Below, piece after piece: positions 21,601 through 34,056 of a stretch of DNA of 64,000 bases. This DNA is from Strigops habroptila (lineage: Eukaryota; Chordata; Aves; Psittaciformes; Psittacidae): the NCBI RefSeq assembly GCF_004027225.2, contig NC_044291.2, positions 9,160,707-9,224,706 of the forward strand, read 5' to 3'. The position numbers and the translations under genes were made by a program. The notes beneath the pieces are model-generated. The model had not been told where the DNA came from and ran no database searches. It saw nothing but the letters and a program-made list of their open reading frames with translations. The first letter of the stretch is position 1. Each line of letters begins with the position of its first letter.

Positions 21601-23610
21601 AGAATCTTAACTTAAAATAAAACATCTACACTGCAAAGCAAGCCTTCCTGGAGAGCAGTAACTGAAATAGTTCAGCTAGCTCTCAACAGTTCAGTTTCAG
21701 AGAAGTATTACAGAGAACTGATAATCTTGCAACACACTGAAACTTGTGCATCTTCTAAAGGGAGCATCTTCATTCACACCACCTTTGGCAAGAAGAAATA
21801 ATCAGGGAAGGGTTTTTTCCTTTAAGGACAGAAAGACCTCATTAAATGGAAACTTAGGAACCAGTATGAGAAAGTGGGGCACGCACTGGGCTCTTTCTGG
21901 GCAGTTATATTAGTCTTCAAACAGGATGAAACTGCTAATTACAGCCTGGAGCCAGGAGGACCTTTTGAGGAGTATCATGCTGGAGCCTGAGCACCTGCTC
22001 TCAACAGGAATCAATGTTTCTTCTTCAAAGGACAGGCTAGATTTAGCAGGGCTGCAACCCTTCATGAGGCCACATCACCTTTTGCCATTAGATTAGGCTG
22101 ATATTAAAACGGCTTTGATCCTGTTCTCTTTGTACTGACCTGGCTTTTTCCCCCCAGTCTGGAATGTTTGACTTTGCAGGAGGCTTTTGCTTCGATTTTA
22201 CAACCCATTTAATAGTTTGAATTCCTAAAGTCATCCTTCCAGGACTACATTAGACTAACAAATTACAACAGGAGACACCATAGCAGTTTGCTCTTTCACC
22301 ACCCTGTGTGACTGCAGGCAGACATTGGTTCCTGTGGTATGACTTACACCCATCCTGCTCTCCTCCCTCCCCAGCACAACTAAACTCTGGAGATCTGGGG
22401 GCTTTTTTGTACTACACTGCCAGCCTGTGGACACACAGAATGTCCTATCTGAGGAGCAGCATCAGGAAGGTTTCTTGCATAGATCCTGAACTGCACAACT
22501 TGGGTCTGATCAGGTGCCCACTGAAGTCTCTTTCCTGCAAAAAGCCTTACATTGGACTTAAAAAAAGCAAACCTACATTTAATATTCTGCAGGTGAGAGG
22601 GAGAGGATGAAACTGCTGAAAAATGAAACTTCTGCTGTATAGCAGGATGCTGCAGGGTATGGTATGACCTTGGTATAACAAGCAGTGACTGGTGTTTGAT
22701 CAATGGAAGGATAATTACTGCACAGCGCCTGGCTATCAAACCATCCCAGTGAACTGGCAGCATTTTATTTCCCCTAATGGACACAAGAACATTTGTTCCT
22801 GAAGGTTGTCAGAATGAGCTGGCAGGTAAAGCATCAGACTGAAGCCAAGAAGAGGAGACTCTGTAATAGGTTTTTAACTTACCTGCTGCGACCAAAAGAC
22901 ATTTGCTGTGTCTCTTACTCTTTCTTTTGTCAATATTTGAGAGTCATTCTGCAGAGTCCACACTCCCACGAAACACAGAGACTCTCAAGACAAGTTAGCA
23001 GGAACAAGACTGACTAGAGACTCTGGAGTTAAGTAAGTGGTTTTACTTTCAAGTGTCATGGTGCCAGACTTGTAACTCAAGCTAACAGTAGAATATATAG
23101 AGGATAGTAAAGACAGAGAAATTCAAGCACCTGAAAATTATCAGCCAGCACTGCACAGCCAGAGAATTCTTCTGAACAAGGTTTAACCCCTGTACAAAGG
23201 TTAACACCACACTGAGAAATGCATTTTGGTCAACAAGAAAACAGTTACACAGGTCTAATGATTACTGACACTGGCTCTCCATCTAAACCTGGCCAGCATC
23301 TCTCTCCCCTTTCTGCTTTACAGAACAGAACCTTTCACTGAATGCTACCCAGATAAAAAGGGAGCTTTAATGTGCCAACTCAAATATATATATAATAACT
23401 TAGCACAGATTTGAGACGTGGCCATTTAATGTTTGATTAAGCTCTAAATCAGTGTCAAGAGAGAAACTAACAGAACTCCAACACCACACTGAAATAACTT
23501 AGCACATTTACAAGAAGAACAGTTAAGGTATGGCTAAAAGCTGTACATTCCACCTGAAGCTCAGCTGTTACTACCAGCCATTCCCAGTATGCTTATTCCT
23601 TCTCCCACGA
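18691..23610. other. Stretch between TMEM268 and ATP6V1G1 coding regions
   Basis: Includes the ATP6V1G1 3' UTR at the right end. The part 19080-19720 is AT-rich and repeat-free. No coding exon or recognised mobile element was found in it. Confidence 0.5.
22764..23430 (-). terminator. Candidate polyadenylation signals of ATP6V1G1
   Basis: On the minus strand, ATTAAA hexamers lie at 23430-23425 and about 23372-23367 (roughly 180-240 bases after the stop), and an AATAAA at 22769-22764 (about 850 bases after it). The choice between them cannot be made from sequence alone. Confidence 0.3.
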
Positions 23611-23784
23611 CTACCCATTGATGCGGTAATTCACATGGATTTCAGGTTTGATGTCACACACAAGAGACAAGAGCTGGGAGAGGACCACCTCCCGGTTCTT
23701 CTGGAAGTTCTGCTGGATGACACTCATCTTCTCCTGGGTCTCTTTCTCAACTTCAGTGGTGCAGCTGCCATGAGATCCAAGTGC
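23611..23784 (-). CDS. ATP6V1G1: ATP6V1G1 exon 3 (residues 62-118) and stop
   Basis: Acceptor TTTTGTAG, then ALGSHGSCTTEVEKETQEKM and a more variable helix, ending IKPEIHVNYRING and a TAG stop at 23613-23611. The variable middle (SVIQQNFQKNREVVLSQLL) differs from human G1, as expected between birds and mammals. Confidence 0.96.
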   Translation of the reverse strand, partial: ALGSHGSCTTEVEKETQEKMSVIQQNFQKNREVVLSQLLSLVCDIKPEIHVNYRING

Positions 23785-26497
23785 CTACAAAATAGCAAAG
23801 ATAAAGAGAAAGCTCACATGTGAGTAACGTAACAAGGAGAACATTATGCTTAGCACTGTATTTTGTTCTTCTGACCGCCTCAGTGGCGCATATCAACCAT
23901 TAATTTTTGCTGAGGGAAGAACTGCACTGAAAAACCAGCAACCAAAAAAAGTACTGTTGGATTCTCTGCACAGATTTCCCACTGAACTTGTCCAAGTTTG
24001 TGTTTTATACACAGCCCATGCCTTTTGTCCTCTTTTATTCATTATCTGTCAGTTTAGAGCATGAGCTTCTGTAGAATACCTGAACTAAAAGTTCCTGCTG
24101 TACTGGTGACTGGAACCAGGAACCCCTGGGCACTACTGTACTGGAAAGCTCGAGGAAAGTGACACCCATGATTTAGTTTAGGTGCAGTCTTCACATTATC
24201 CCACTGCTTCTACCCCAAGAGAATCCTTATAAAAAGCTCTGCCTTCCTAACAGGACTGCAGGCCGTGTGATACACACAGCAAAGAGACTCTCACAGCTTA
24301 CAACGCCCTTCTTGATCCATAAGCAAGGGCAGAAAAGCAAATTCCCTTTATAAGTGGGGGGAAAAAAGGCACAGAAGAATGCTGAGACGAGCACCCTGGG
24401 ACTGCAATTCAAAGAGCTTCCCTCTCTCGAGAAGGATATATAAAACCAAACCAGCTGACAAGCAGTGAAGTCCACATTATTAGCCTGGAATTGCCTGGTA
24501 TCATGTGCTTAGTGAACCCAGCTAACAAGGGATTGTAAAAGATTAATCTTGCCCTCCTGCACGAAGGCAGGAGAACAGAGGAGGTGGGACTGTGCTTACC
24601 AGAACATGGACAGAGGGGACACTGTCAGGGCATTTTCCAAAGACTTCAGAATTGACAGGGGCACATAGGCAGTGAAAACCACCTCGGCTGGGAAAGGGTA
24701 TCAGTTCCCCACCTTCCAGGAATACCTCCTCTTGCTCAGAAGGAAAACACACCTCTTGGGACACAGCAGGGAACTGTGTGAGCAGAACACAAGCCTTGCA
24801 TCTGCTCCAACACATTAGTGTTGTAGAAAACAGCTTGTCACAGAGGGAATGAGCTTGGTCTTTTTTGACGCTGCTACATACAGGGGGTTTTGGGAGGCTG
24901 CCACCCATCAGGGCACCAGACAGTACATGAGCTTATTAAGCTAATTCCCTGCCAGTCAATAGTTCTGGCCGTTAGATGCAATACACCGTGTTCTGATTCA
25001 TTCCCACTGGTTTTTCCATGGCACGTGGCAGTGCATCAGAGGAAGGCAGTTTAGGGAAGTACTCCTCCAGCAACATGTTCCACCCTGAGGGCTCCTCTCA
25101 GGGCAAGTAACCCCAAACACATGGGTAAAGGGGCTGGGTAGGTAACAGGGAACGAGCTAGAAAACAAACCGCTGCTTCCTTGGCCTTGAACTCTTTCTCC
25201 CTCTGCAGGCGGTACTGCTCAATCTCTGCCTGGGCTTCTTCTTTGGCCTGCTTCAGCCTTCGATTCTTTCCTGTTTGCAAAGAACACGACAAATGAAATA
25301 CAGAAGAGAAAGTATTGAGTGTATTCCTCCTCTCCAACTACCCAATGAACAACAATCATGAGAGCATTTGCTATTCCAACAGCTCCTTCTGCAGGAGGCA
25401 TCAGCAAGATTAGTCAACCTCAGGAGCACAAGGTTCCCCCATGTGCCAACAAGCCATCTCCAAGCTCACCATGCAACAAGCTTCTGCCAGCGAGAGGTTC
25501 TCCGGGAGAGTGGATGCATTAGACAACTGTAGGTCTGGCCTTGCTCATGTGAGCGTGCAACCTCTCTGAGGGATCCCAAAAAGTGCAGCAAAGAGAATAT
25601 TAAGTCTTAAGCTTTGCCTCAGGCCAAATGTGCAACTCACAGAAGAACTGGCCACTGCATCAACTTCCCCTCTCGGACTTTCCACTCCATTCTCCCCTTC
25701 GAAGCTATCACTAGAGTAAGCTACAACAATCCTAAGCTACCAGGGACAGAGCTGCAAGACAGGGCAGCTTCATTAAAACAAACGAATATATGTTTGAACC
25801 AGGAAACATTTGTAAAGGAGAGGATCTTTGTAACCTGAACTTCTCTCACCCAGCAGAAAAAGCTAACTTGGATCCTCATGGAGAAGCTCTTTCAGCTCTA
25901 TAAAATCTCAATTATCAACAGACAAATACACTGTATTCATCAAGAAGAAACAGAAAACAGTTAAAGGAAAGGAAGACACCGATAAGCACAAGCACACCAG
26001 AAGGAAGGCCCCGCTGCCATGGAGAACGGGTTTCCATGGGGGGTCTCCTGCTAGCGAGGCCCCCCGGGGCCAGGAGCCACCGAGACCCGCACAGACCGCC
26101 CCAGTCACCTGCACGAAGGCTCCCCACCGCTGCCGGATTCGTGCCTCACGCAGGGGATGAGCACCGGGAGACGCTGACCCGCGCTCCGCTCCCGACGAGC
26201 CCGCGGCACTCGCCACGGCGCCGCGCTCCGCTCCACCGCCGTACCCCCGCCCTACAGCGGTCTAACACCCACCGTCCCCCGGCAGGGCCGCGCCGAGACC
26301 TCCCCGCTCCGCTCCAGGCCCGAGAGGCCTGGGGCGGCCGCTCCAGGCTGGGCTAGGCCCGGCCGGGCCCCCCTCCGCCGCCACCAGCTCCGGCCCTAGG
26401 CCGGGCCGTACTCACGCTTGCGGGCCTCGGCCACCTTCTCCGCGGCGCGTTTCTCGGCCTGCAGCAACTGCTGGATGCCCTGCGACTGACTCGCCAT
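23611..26497 (-). CDS. ATP6V1G1: ATP6V1G1, V-type H+-ATPase subunit G1 (complete, 3 exons)
   Basis: Exons 26497-26416, 25270-25170 and 23784-23611 join in frame into 118 codons plus stop, the same length as the mammalian protein. Subunit G pairs with subunit E in the peripheral stalks of the V1 sector. These stalks hold the catalytic A3B3 head still while the rotor turns, so the enzyme can pump protons into lysosomes, endosomes and secretory vesicles. The sequence opens MASQSQGIQQLLQAEKRAAE and continues as one long charged amphipathic helix (KNRRLKQAKEEAQAEIEQYR), ending VCDIKPEIH...YRING, which is the family signature. It starts inside a CpG island, fitting a broadly expressed gene. WHRN lies divergently upstream and TMEM268 follows on the same strand. 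Confidence 0.97.
23785..25169 (-). other. ATP6V1G1 intron 2
   Basis: Bounded by donor GTTTGT and acceptor TTGTAG. No repeat or coding feature recognised. Confidence 0.85.
25170..25270 (-). CDS. ATP6V1G1: ATP6V1G1 exon 2 (residues 28-61)
   Basis: Acceptor AAACAG, then the helical segment KNRRLKQAKEEAQAEIEQYR and LQREKEFKAKEAA, nearly identical to the mammalian protein. The donor GCG|GTTTGT is weak compared with the usual GTAAGT. Confidence 0.96.
25271..26415 (-). other. ATP6V1G1 intron 1
   Basis: Bounded by donor GTGAGT and acceptor AACAG. Its first 400 bases are GC- and CpG-rich and belong to the CpG island; the rest is ordinary. Confidence 0.85.
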
Positions 26498-26680
26498 GAC
26501 AGCACCTCCACCACCCGGCCCGGCCTTCCCCGCCGCAAACAGCCCTGCGTCAGGCCCGGCCCCGCCTCCGCCGCACGGCCCAAGCCCAGCCCCGCCTCCG
26601 CCGCCCTGTTGGTGGCGTGTTCCCCGGCGGAACTCGGGTCTAACGGCGGCGGAGAGGTGCGGGGGAGCCGGGCGGTGTTT
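26030..26680. promoter_or_regulatory. CpG island at the ATP6V1G1 promoter
   Basis: Dense in CG dinucleotides, clearly richer than its surroundings, and it spans ATP6V1G1 exon 1. No TATA box is evident at the expected position, as is typical of CpG-island promoters. Open frames on both strands here reflect base composition, not genes. Confidence 0.8.
26416..26497 (-). CDS. ATP6V1G1: ATP6V1G1 exon 1 (residues 1-27 plus one base)
   Basis: The ATG at 26497-26495 is followed by G (ATGG). The exon encodes MASQSQGIQQLLQAEKRAAE and KVAEARK, then one base C before donor GTGAGT (26415-26410). That C joins GA from exon 2 to make an Arg codon. Confidence 0.97.
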
Positions 26681-26778
26681 GTGCCCCTCCCCTGCGCAGG
26701 AAAAGAGGATTAAAATACGAAGGGAACATCCCTTAAAGCGGGGAGGCAGTGGGTGGAATGTGGAAATCGGGAAAGGGA

Positions 26779-27088
26779 CTGAAACCTGGAGAGGGGCTTT
26801 GGACAAGGACCTGTAGGGACAGGGCAAGGGGAATGGCTTTAACCTGCCAGAGGGGAGATGGAGATGAGCTCTGAGGCAGAAGCTCTTCCCTGTGAGGGTG
26901 CTGAGGCACTGGCACAGGGTGCCCAGAGAAGCTGTGGCTGCCCCATCCCTGGCAGTGTTCAAGGCCAGGTTGGACACAGGGGCTTGGAGCAACCTGCTCT
27001 AGTGGAAGGTGTCCCTGCCCGTGGCAGGGGTTGGAACTGGATGAGCTTTAAGGTCCCTTCCAACCCAAACCAGTCTGGGATTCTATTA
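26779..27088 (+). mobile_element. CR1 LINE, 3' fragment next to the ATP6V1G1 promoter
   Basis: Plus-strand CR1 3' end of about 310 bp, from AAACCTGGAGAGGGGCTTTG to AACCAGTCTGGGATTCTATT. It begins about 280 bp upstream of the ATP6V1G1 ATG, at the edge of the CpG island, in divergent orientation. Confidence 0.93.
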
Positions 27089-28442
27089 ATTTATTTTTAT
27101 TTATTTCATGTTTTCAATCACTGGCCTTGCAGCAAACACAGAATACATGCTACTGCTGGCACCATGGGAAGCTTTGGTCCCCTCTGGGCAGCAGCATCTC
27201 CTCCCAACTGCCCAGGATATGGGGTCTCACCCACAAGCACAGAGGAAGATGTAATTGTCCGGGACTACCTCTATAGGGGCCCCTAGGCACCCACCTGCAG
27301 ACACACACCCCCTATTTCACCCTGAGCCCACTCCAGCCCAGCCCGTGGCCGTCACATCCCAGGGATGATTTAAAGCCCAGAACACAGCTCCTCCGATTTA
27401 AGAGTATAAATTAGAGTCACTGCTGAAAAATATCGCTCTGACGAAGCACCAGAGCTGTGACAGGGACTCGCATGGCTGCAGGGAGGAATGGGGGGCTGCT
27501 GTCACACCTCTTCTGTCCCCCATGATGGAAGCGCCAGGAGACAGTGATTCAAATGTGTATTTATAGTGCTGAATAGGAATTATGAGTGTTTGTCAGGGTG
27601 ACCTTCATCCAGGCCCAGTGATTAACTAAATGGGCTTAGCAGGCCTGTCCATCAAGTGTTAGATTTGCTTCAGCGAAGGAAAGATAAAAGGAAAGATGGG
27701 GAGAAGAGCTCATAAATCTGAGGTTTGAAGCATGGACGCAAAGGGGGCATGTTCAGCCGAGGGGATGAGGCTCAAGCATGTTTCTGTTTCAGAACACACC
27801 ACAGCTAAAAAAACCCAGTGGGGCTCAGTTGGGCCAGATCCAGGCTCCTTTACAACAGTAACACCCAGATATGAGCATCTTCTCATCAGACTCCAAAGCT
27901 GAGGAGCCCCTGTCCTCACCTCAGACCTCTGCAAAAGCCACACCACTCAACTTTCCCACTGACTTCTGCGCCCTCAGATGATGCCCCTCGGTCCTGTTCC
28001 CATGTAGAAACTCACCATCATCATCATCCCACCATCCTCATCAGCTCCTGCTGGTTTTCATCTGGTACTAAATAAAGCACTTGAGCTGAACCCGCAAACA
28101 ACCCCACACTGGATTCTCTGAGGGTGATGCAATGGGTCAAGCAGAGTTTGCAGCAAAGGGGCTGAACAGGCCCAGCTCTCCCCTGTAGTAACCCTGAGAG
28201 GGTTATTTTCCTCCTGGGTGATTCTGATTTTCAGACTCACTGCTTCTGGGTGATGGTGCTGCCCTTTTCTGCCCCTAGAAATATGCTGGCTATCATCACT
28301 CTTAAGTTTTCAGACAAAAATCTCTCCCAAAGTACACCTTTGGGTTGACTAGGGAAAAAAAAAAAACCCATAAAAAAATTCAATTAGTTTTTTGTGATTT
28401 CATTGTAATGCTTAACAAATGAGGTGAATAGTTTGTATTTAG
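27089..28442. other. Intergenic, ATP6V1G1 to WHRN
   Basis: No gene or mobile element seen. The sub-stretch 27540-27690 is balanced, repeat-free and rich in homeodomain-like ATTA/TAAT words, so it might be a conserved non-coding element. Confidence 0.4.
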
Positions 28443-28783
28443 CAGCTTTCCAGTGCCTAAAGGGGCTACAAGAAACCTGGAGAGGGGCTTTGGACAGGGG
28501 CCTGCAGGGACAGGGCAAGGGGAATGTCTTTAACCTGCCAGAGGGGAGATTGAGATGAGCTCTGAGGCAGAAGCTCTTCCCTGTGAGGGTGCTGAGGCGC
28601 TGGCACAGGGTGCCCAGAGAAGCTGTGGCTGCCCCATCCCTGGCAGTGTTCAAGGCCAGGTTGGACACAGGGGCTTGGAGCAACCTGCTCTAGTGGAAGG
28701 TGTCCCTGCCCGTGGCAGGGGGTTGGAACTGGAGGAGCTTTAAGGTCCCTTCCAGCACAAACCAGGCTGGGGTTCTATGATTT
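28443..28783 (+). mobile_element. CR1 LINE, 3' fragment
   Basis: Plus-strand copy of about 340 bp, from CCAGTGCCTAAAGGGGCTAC to the ATTCTATGA-like end (GGTTCTATGATTT). It is close in sequence to the copies at 26779 and 59293. Confidence 0.94.
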
Positions 28784-30109
28784 AAAGCAATCTTTTGTTT
28801 GGTTGTGTTGCCTTTTAGCTTCAGATTGCTCAAAAGCTAATTGAAACTTCATGGCTTGTGTCACATGAAGCACACGTGACTCTAAAGGCTTTTTGATCAG
28901 CTTTTCAATTCCTTTAAAATTTTGACAAATCACTTCTCACTTGTCACAAAACAAGTGTTTCCAATCCCCAAATGTGCCCTGCAGCAGAAATACCATCCCT
29001 ATATCCAGAATCTGTCCAGATCCAAACCAAACCAATGCCCAAGGAGGAAGCATTGAGCCAGGGTTATGACTCAGGGCTCACATGCAGCTCTTTCCAGAAA
29101 GGAACAACCATCCTCCAGAGCTTGATGGAAATAAAACATTTTCTTTGTCTTTGGCTGCTTCCACAGGTCACATTAATGAAAATTAAAATAAACAGATTTC
29201 TTAATTTTCTTCCTTTCCCCCTCCACAAAAGCTTTTTTATTTCCTTGCAAGCACTGAACACTGATTTTCATTTTGGAGTCATATCTTTCATCTCTCTGCT
29301 TTTATTCTACACTGGGTCATAACTCCAAGCTTGTGATACACTGGTCTCTGAAACATCAGATGTTTCTAGAATCAGGAAGGAAAAATACAGATTGTCTGTT
29401 TTTTCTTCAGGTTCCAAGCACAGAACATTTGCCATGTCTTCTGATCCTGCAGTCATTAAGGATTCCAAGACACATCTTGTAAGAATGAGATTTTAAACAT
29501 TGTGTCTGGCTTCTTTTCAGATCAGGTAATTACATTTTTCCTCTCTAAATTCCTCTGCACTCTCAGTTGGGTACATTAATAATCTTTATTCTCTGACTTA
29601 GAATGTTATGCTGTGCGATTGCCTACTCTTTTAAGCAGGTTTTATGTGGAACGCCTGGGAACCGAACTGGTTTCTCTCTTCTGAGGTTTAATTCATTAAC
29701 ACAAATCACTTTGAGGCACTGAGATGGTGCAGATGTTGGGTATTGATAAATGATCATTGAAAGACTACGAATGAATAATTATTAATTAGAATTCATAGCT
29801 TGGAGGCTCCCTGAGCTTCACCCCCGAGCAGGGTACTCCTGCCCTCCCACAGCCACATTTGCATTGCACTGAGCTGCGCCGCAGCCTTTTCTGCTGGGCT
29901 CCCACAGACCAACACAGCTGATGAACATGTTTCTCCAGCACTAACCAGCTGCTTTTGGAGCTTGGTACCAAGGTCATGGCTGTGCCACTGGGCTGTGCCA
30001 CAGCGCTGCTGCAAAATAGCTTCTCCAGTAGGGCCCCATCCCTGGTACCCATCACACCTTTGCCTCACCACCTAAAGTGGCAATCAGAGGTCTCACTGTC
30101 ATATGAATC
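28784..30109. other. Intergenic, no feature recognised
   Basis: AT-rich sequence with no coding exon or clear repeat. A short poly-A run lies just outside at about 28350. Confidence 0.4.
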
Positions 30110-30304
30110 AGTGCTGAGGCGCTGGCACAGGGTGCCCAGAGAAGCTGTGGCTGCCCCATCCCTGGCAGTGTTCAAGGCCAGGTTGGACACAGGGGCTTGG
30201 AGCAACCTGCTCTAGTGGAAGGTGTCCCTGCCCGTGGCAGGGGGTTGGAGCTGGAGGAGCTTTAAGGTCCCTTCCCACACAAACCGCTCTGGGATTCTAG
30301 GATT
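30110..30304 (+). mobile_element. CR1 LINE, 3' fragment
   Basis: Plus-strand copy of about 195 bp, beginning GTGCTGAGGCGCTGGCACAG and ending GGGATTCTAGGAT. Confidence 0.93.
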
Positions 30305-33300
30305 TTCCATAGGAGTCAGGGAAGGTGGCTGTTTATGTATTCTCCTGTTGTGATGACATTTCAGTAGACCTTATTAATTCCTCGTGTGCCAAAAGAAATC
30401 TCCGTTCCTATTTCCTCAACATCTACCAGTGTCCATTCTTAAACAGGGGTCAAGTGTCCTTTACAAGGGACGTGTCTGGAAAGTTTAATCCCTTGTTTGA
30501 CGAGTGACTGAACACTGCTGGGATGTCCAATGACATTAAGCCATTGGGGGTCCCTGCATTAGGGGATACGCTGTCATGGACTCAGCCACATCTTCACAGC
30601 ATACAGGCTCTCTGGACCTGTCTGTATCTTCTAGAATACAACAGGAGAACAAAGCAGGTCCTGTTATATGCTAGTAAGTAGCTTCTCCTATAATGGGTCT
30701 CACCAAAGCTTTGACTGCTGATAGCAACTACCAGTTCTTCCATCGGCTTCTGCAAGAAGAATGTTACTCCTGTTCTACTGGGAAGAAACACGGTCCATTA
30801 TTTTCCCTACCATAAAAGATCTCGTAGCTCTTCAGTTCAGCTTTCTCTGCCCCAAACCACTGTGGAAGGTCACAGTACAGCCACTGCTTTCAAGTGGCTG
30901 AATTTCAGTGATGAAATAACCCCTGCGTACATAGATTGTTTGGTGCTTTGAAAGATGTTTAAATAAATAGTACACTGCAGAATCAGACTCATTATTAATA
31001 TTGCTTGGAGATATCAAAACTGAGACTTCCATTTAATTTGGAGGCTTCTCACAGGCTCTAGAGAATGGAAAGATGTGACAATAACAAAACAGTGCAGCAG
31101 TGTTGCCAACCAGAAGTGGAGAGCTGATGTATTTCTAGGCCATGAGGGAAGATGTAGGTGCTGGGGGATCCTTCTCAAGCACTCAGTTAAACAAAAGCAA
31201 TGCTGAAAGCATCCAAGTGACAGCATCTGGGGCTCTGGCAAATATCCTGCTCACCTCTGGGGCTCCGTGTGATGCACAACAAGAGTTGGTGGTGTGCAGG
31301 TTCCTCACAGGACTGCTCCTGTCAGTCAGCTACAGGATTTGTGCCTGCTAAATGAATCATTTTCTCCATAAAGAGTCAGTGCAGCAACAAACCCTTCACT
31401 GCAAAAGCTCAACCAAATGCTCTGAATCGCCACCAGGAAGGGGAATCTTTCCTCACCACCAGCTCAGAGTTTGAAGTCAGACAACAAATAGCTCCTCAAG
31501 TAAAGTTTCAGAAGTACAGAAGCACCTACACATGCAAATAGCTACTTAGTGGAACTAATTTGTTTACAACTTTCATGGATAAAGCTTAATAACTAGTTCT
31601 ATATTTAGTCTAAATGCCTTTGAAAAACCTGAGCTTGTCATCCCTGTGGTTCCTGGCCCCATCCACTCATGTGGGGCTATGAGAAAAGGCCAACAATAAA
31701 CTGACAACCAGCACAACCCTCCCATGGTCCTGATGCTTCTGACAAACAAGACCCAAAGGCTGCTGCTCTGCTTGGCAATGCCATATGCCCATTTTTGGCT
31801 CATTTATCAAAGGCACAGTTCACTGCAGAATCAAGTGTACCCAGTTTACTTGAATTACCCCCTTACTGCTCTTTCCTCCCCAGATCAAACCCCTGCTCCA
31901 TCCCACTTGTTTCCACTGTGATTTGCCAGACAGCTTGTAGCTGCAGGGGAAAAGCAAATCAATCTCTTTTTCCACCACCTCATCCATCAGCTTCATGCTT
32001 CACCCAGCGTCAAGCCTTCTGTTGCCAAGATGAGTTCTCCAGCAGCTGACCACCATTAAACAAGCCCTGGGCCATTTGGTTTGTCCCATACACATTGCTG
32101 CTAGAGCAGAGGCTGCAGTCATCTGCCTGGCTGTGTTCTGGGCAGGGCTACGGGAGCAGAGTGTGAGCTCCATGTAATGAAATTGAAGTTCAGGAGGTTT
32201 CAGAACATTAATAGTGTGATTAGCCTGAAACAACCACGGTAACAAATAGATTATCGAGGACAATAAATCATCTTCTTACAGAGGTAGCCTGGGGGGTTTT
32301 CTGCATTGGAAAGCCATGAGTCTGTCTGCAGGACCATAAGAACCTCCAGCACAGAGCAGTACCCAGGAAAAAGCCAAACAACACTTGATTAAACGATTGT
32401 GGGAATGGAGAAGATGGAGGAAAAGGCTGCTGGCTTTTCCATCTTTAAGATTTGGGCACAAGTAATGTTACTTGTGTCAAGTTGTGGAAAGGACCTTAAG
32501 ATCATGTAGTTCCATGGACTTGCTCATGCATTTTTTCATATCCAGTCTTTTGAATGCAAACTCTGGGCTATCGCTAAAGGCTCAACCCAGCTGTGTCCAG
32601 CTCCCTTCCCACCAGCAGAAACAGGCGTCCAACAAGGCTCACCATGTTTGAAGAACCATAAAGCATCAGATAACCAAATCTCACTCACTGTGAGCCACAG
32701 CTGGAAACTGAACTCTCATTTCCTTTGAGGCACAAGGAAATAACTCCTCTGCATGGAATACAAGTCATCTTCTTTGGGCACACACAGGGAGGATGAGTTA
32801 CTGTCTCACTTTGGTGATTGCACCTTTTGTCCAGAGACCTTCATTAACCATCTGCTGTTGCATTACAGTGCTCATACCCACATCCAAGGAGCCAGAGAGG
32901 AGCATGGCTATGAGGGGAAGAAGTATGTGCCTCTCAGCCTCTGATCCAGGCTACATTTCCTCTGATCAAGGAACATTTCAGGTGGTAATTTGCAAATGCT
33001 GTCAATAGGCACAGAAACAGCAGCAGAGAAACAGCCATTTAGCACTCAGAGACCTCTGCTACACCCAGTCACCATCCACATGCAGGGAGGCATTGGCAGG
33101 GCTTACATGACACCAGCCCCAGGGCAGACCAAGACTTATTTCACTTCCAGGTATCTCCTGAACGCTCTTAAGTGTAGCATCTCTATAGGAGGGTGCTCAG
33201 GTATTGTTGTAGCTCAGAACCCCCCTGTCCATGCCCCTTCCATCACCTCTGGCCTGCACTGGGGAAGGGCAGATAACAGACCCCTCTGTAGCCCTTCTGC

Positions 33301-34056
33301 CCTGGCAGGTTCTTCAGTGCATAAGGAGTTACACAGCTTCTCTGTGCTCCTTGTACCGAGGCTAAGAGTTGAGCAGGAGTCTTCATGTAGACAGATGGGA
33401 CAAGAAGTACCAACTGCTGCTGTTAATAAATCAAAGCAAGTCTGGCCATCCAATTCAAATGGCTGGGCCACAGCTCACTGCTTTAATTGGAGAGAAGTAC
33501 ACAGCCAGTGACAAAAATCAGATCCAAGCCAAGGAGATCACTAAGACATCCAGGGGTTGAGCCAGGGGAAGTTGGTACCATGCTGTCTGTTGACGTGTAT
33601 TAATAGTGGCATCAGAGGAAAGACAGCCTATGACCTGTTTGGGCTTTAAGAACCATTGGGAACTGCAACAAGGCTCCCCTGCACCCAATTCACTACCTTC
33701 TTCTTCCCAGAGGAGACAATTCAGGGCCGGGAGGAAACCAGAGATTGGCAGATTGGGAATCTCAAAGCCTGTCACATTGTTGTGGTGGTGGAGTCAGGAC
33801 ATGGAAAGACTGAGACAGCATGTGGGAGAACTTGCCCTGCTCCCAGAGAGGGGAGACTCACTTCTGGAAGAACCAACCACTCCTTCCCAAAGCATCTTCT
33901 AGTGGAATTAGTTCCAGTTCCTTAATAATTCAGCTCTGCTGCCATCCCCAGAGGCACTGAGTCACTGCAGCACTCTTCTCCCATTGAGGAGCTTGCAGGT
34001 TAAATGGACATAGAATCACAGAATGGACATAATGTCTTGCTGTTTCTTGGACACAC
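30305..34056. other. Intergenic, no gene recognised
   Basis: No coding exon was found. A possible decayed CR1 scrap lies at about 32478-32516 and a CATAGAATCACAGAATGGAC scrap at about 34010, both too short to be sure of. Confidence 0.4.
32478..32516 (-). mobile_element. Possible decayed CR1 scrap
   Basis: GTTGTGGAAAGGACCTTAAG and ATCATGTAGTTCCA resemble the minus-strand CR1 terminal sequence (GGAAGGGACCTTAAAG, CATCCAGTTCCA). The match is short and imperfect. Confidence 0.35.

Noticed and set aside
26036-26356. Long open frames in the ATP6V1G1 CpG island
   Set aside because: High GC content depletes stop codons; the Arg/Pro/Ala-rich translations match no family.
32990-33511. 173-codon plus-strand open frame
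   Set aside because: No recognisable motif, intergenic, and overlapped by an equally plausible antisense frame.
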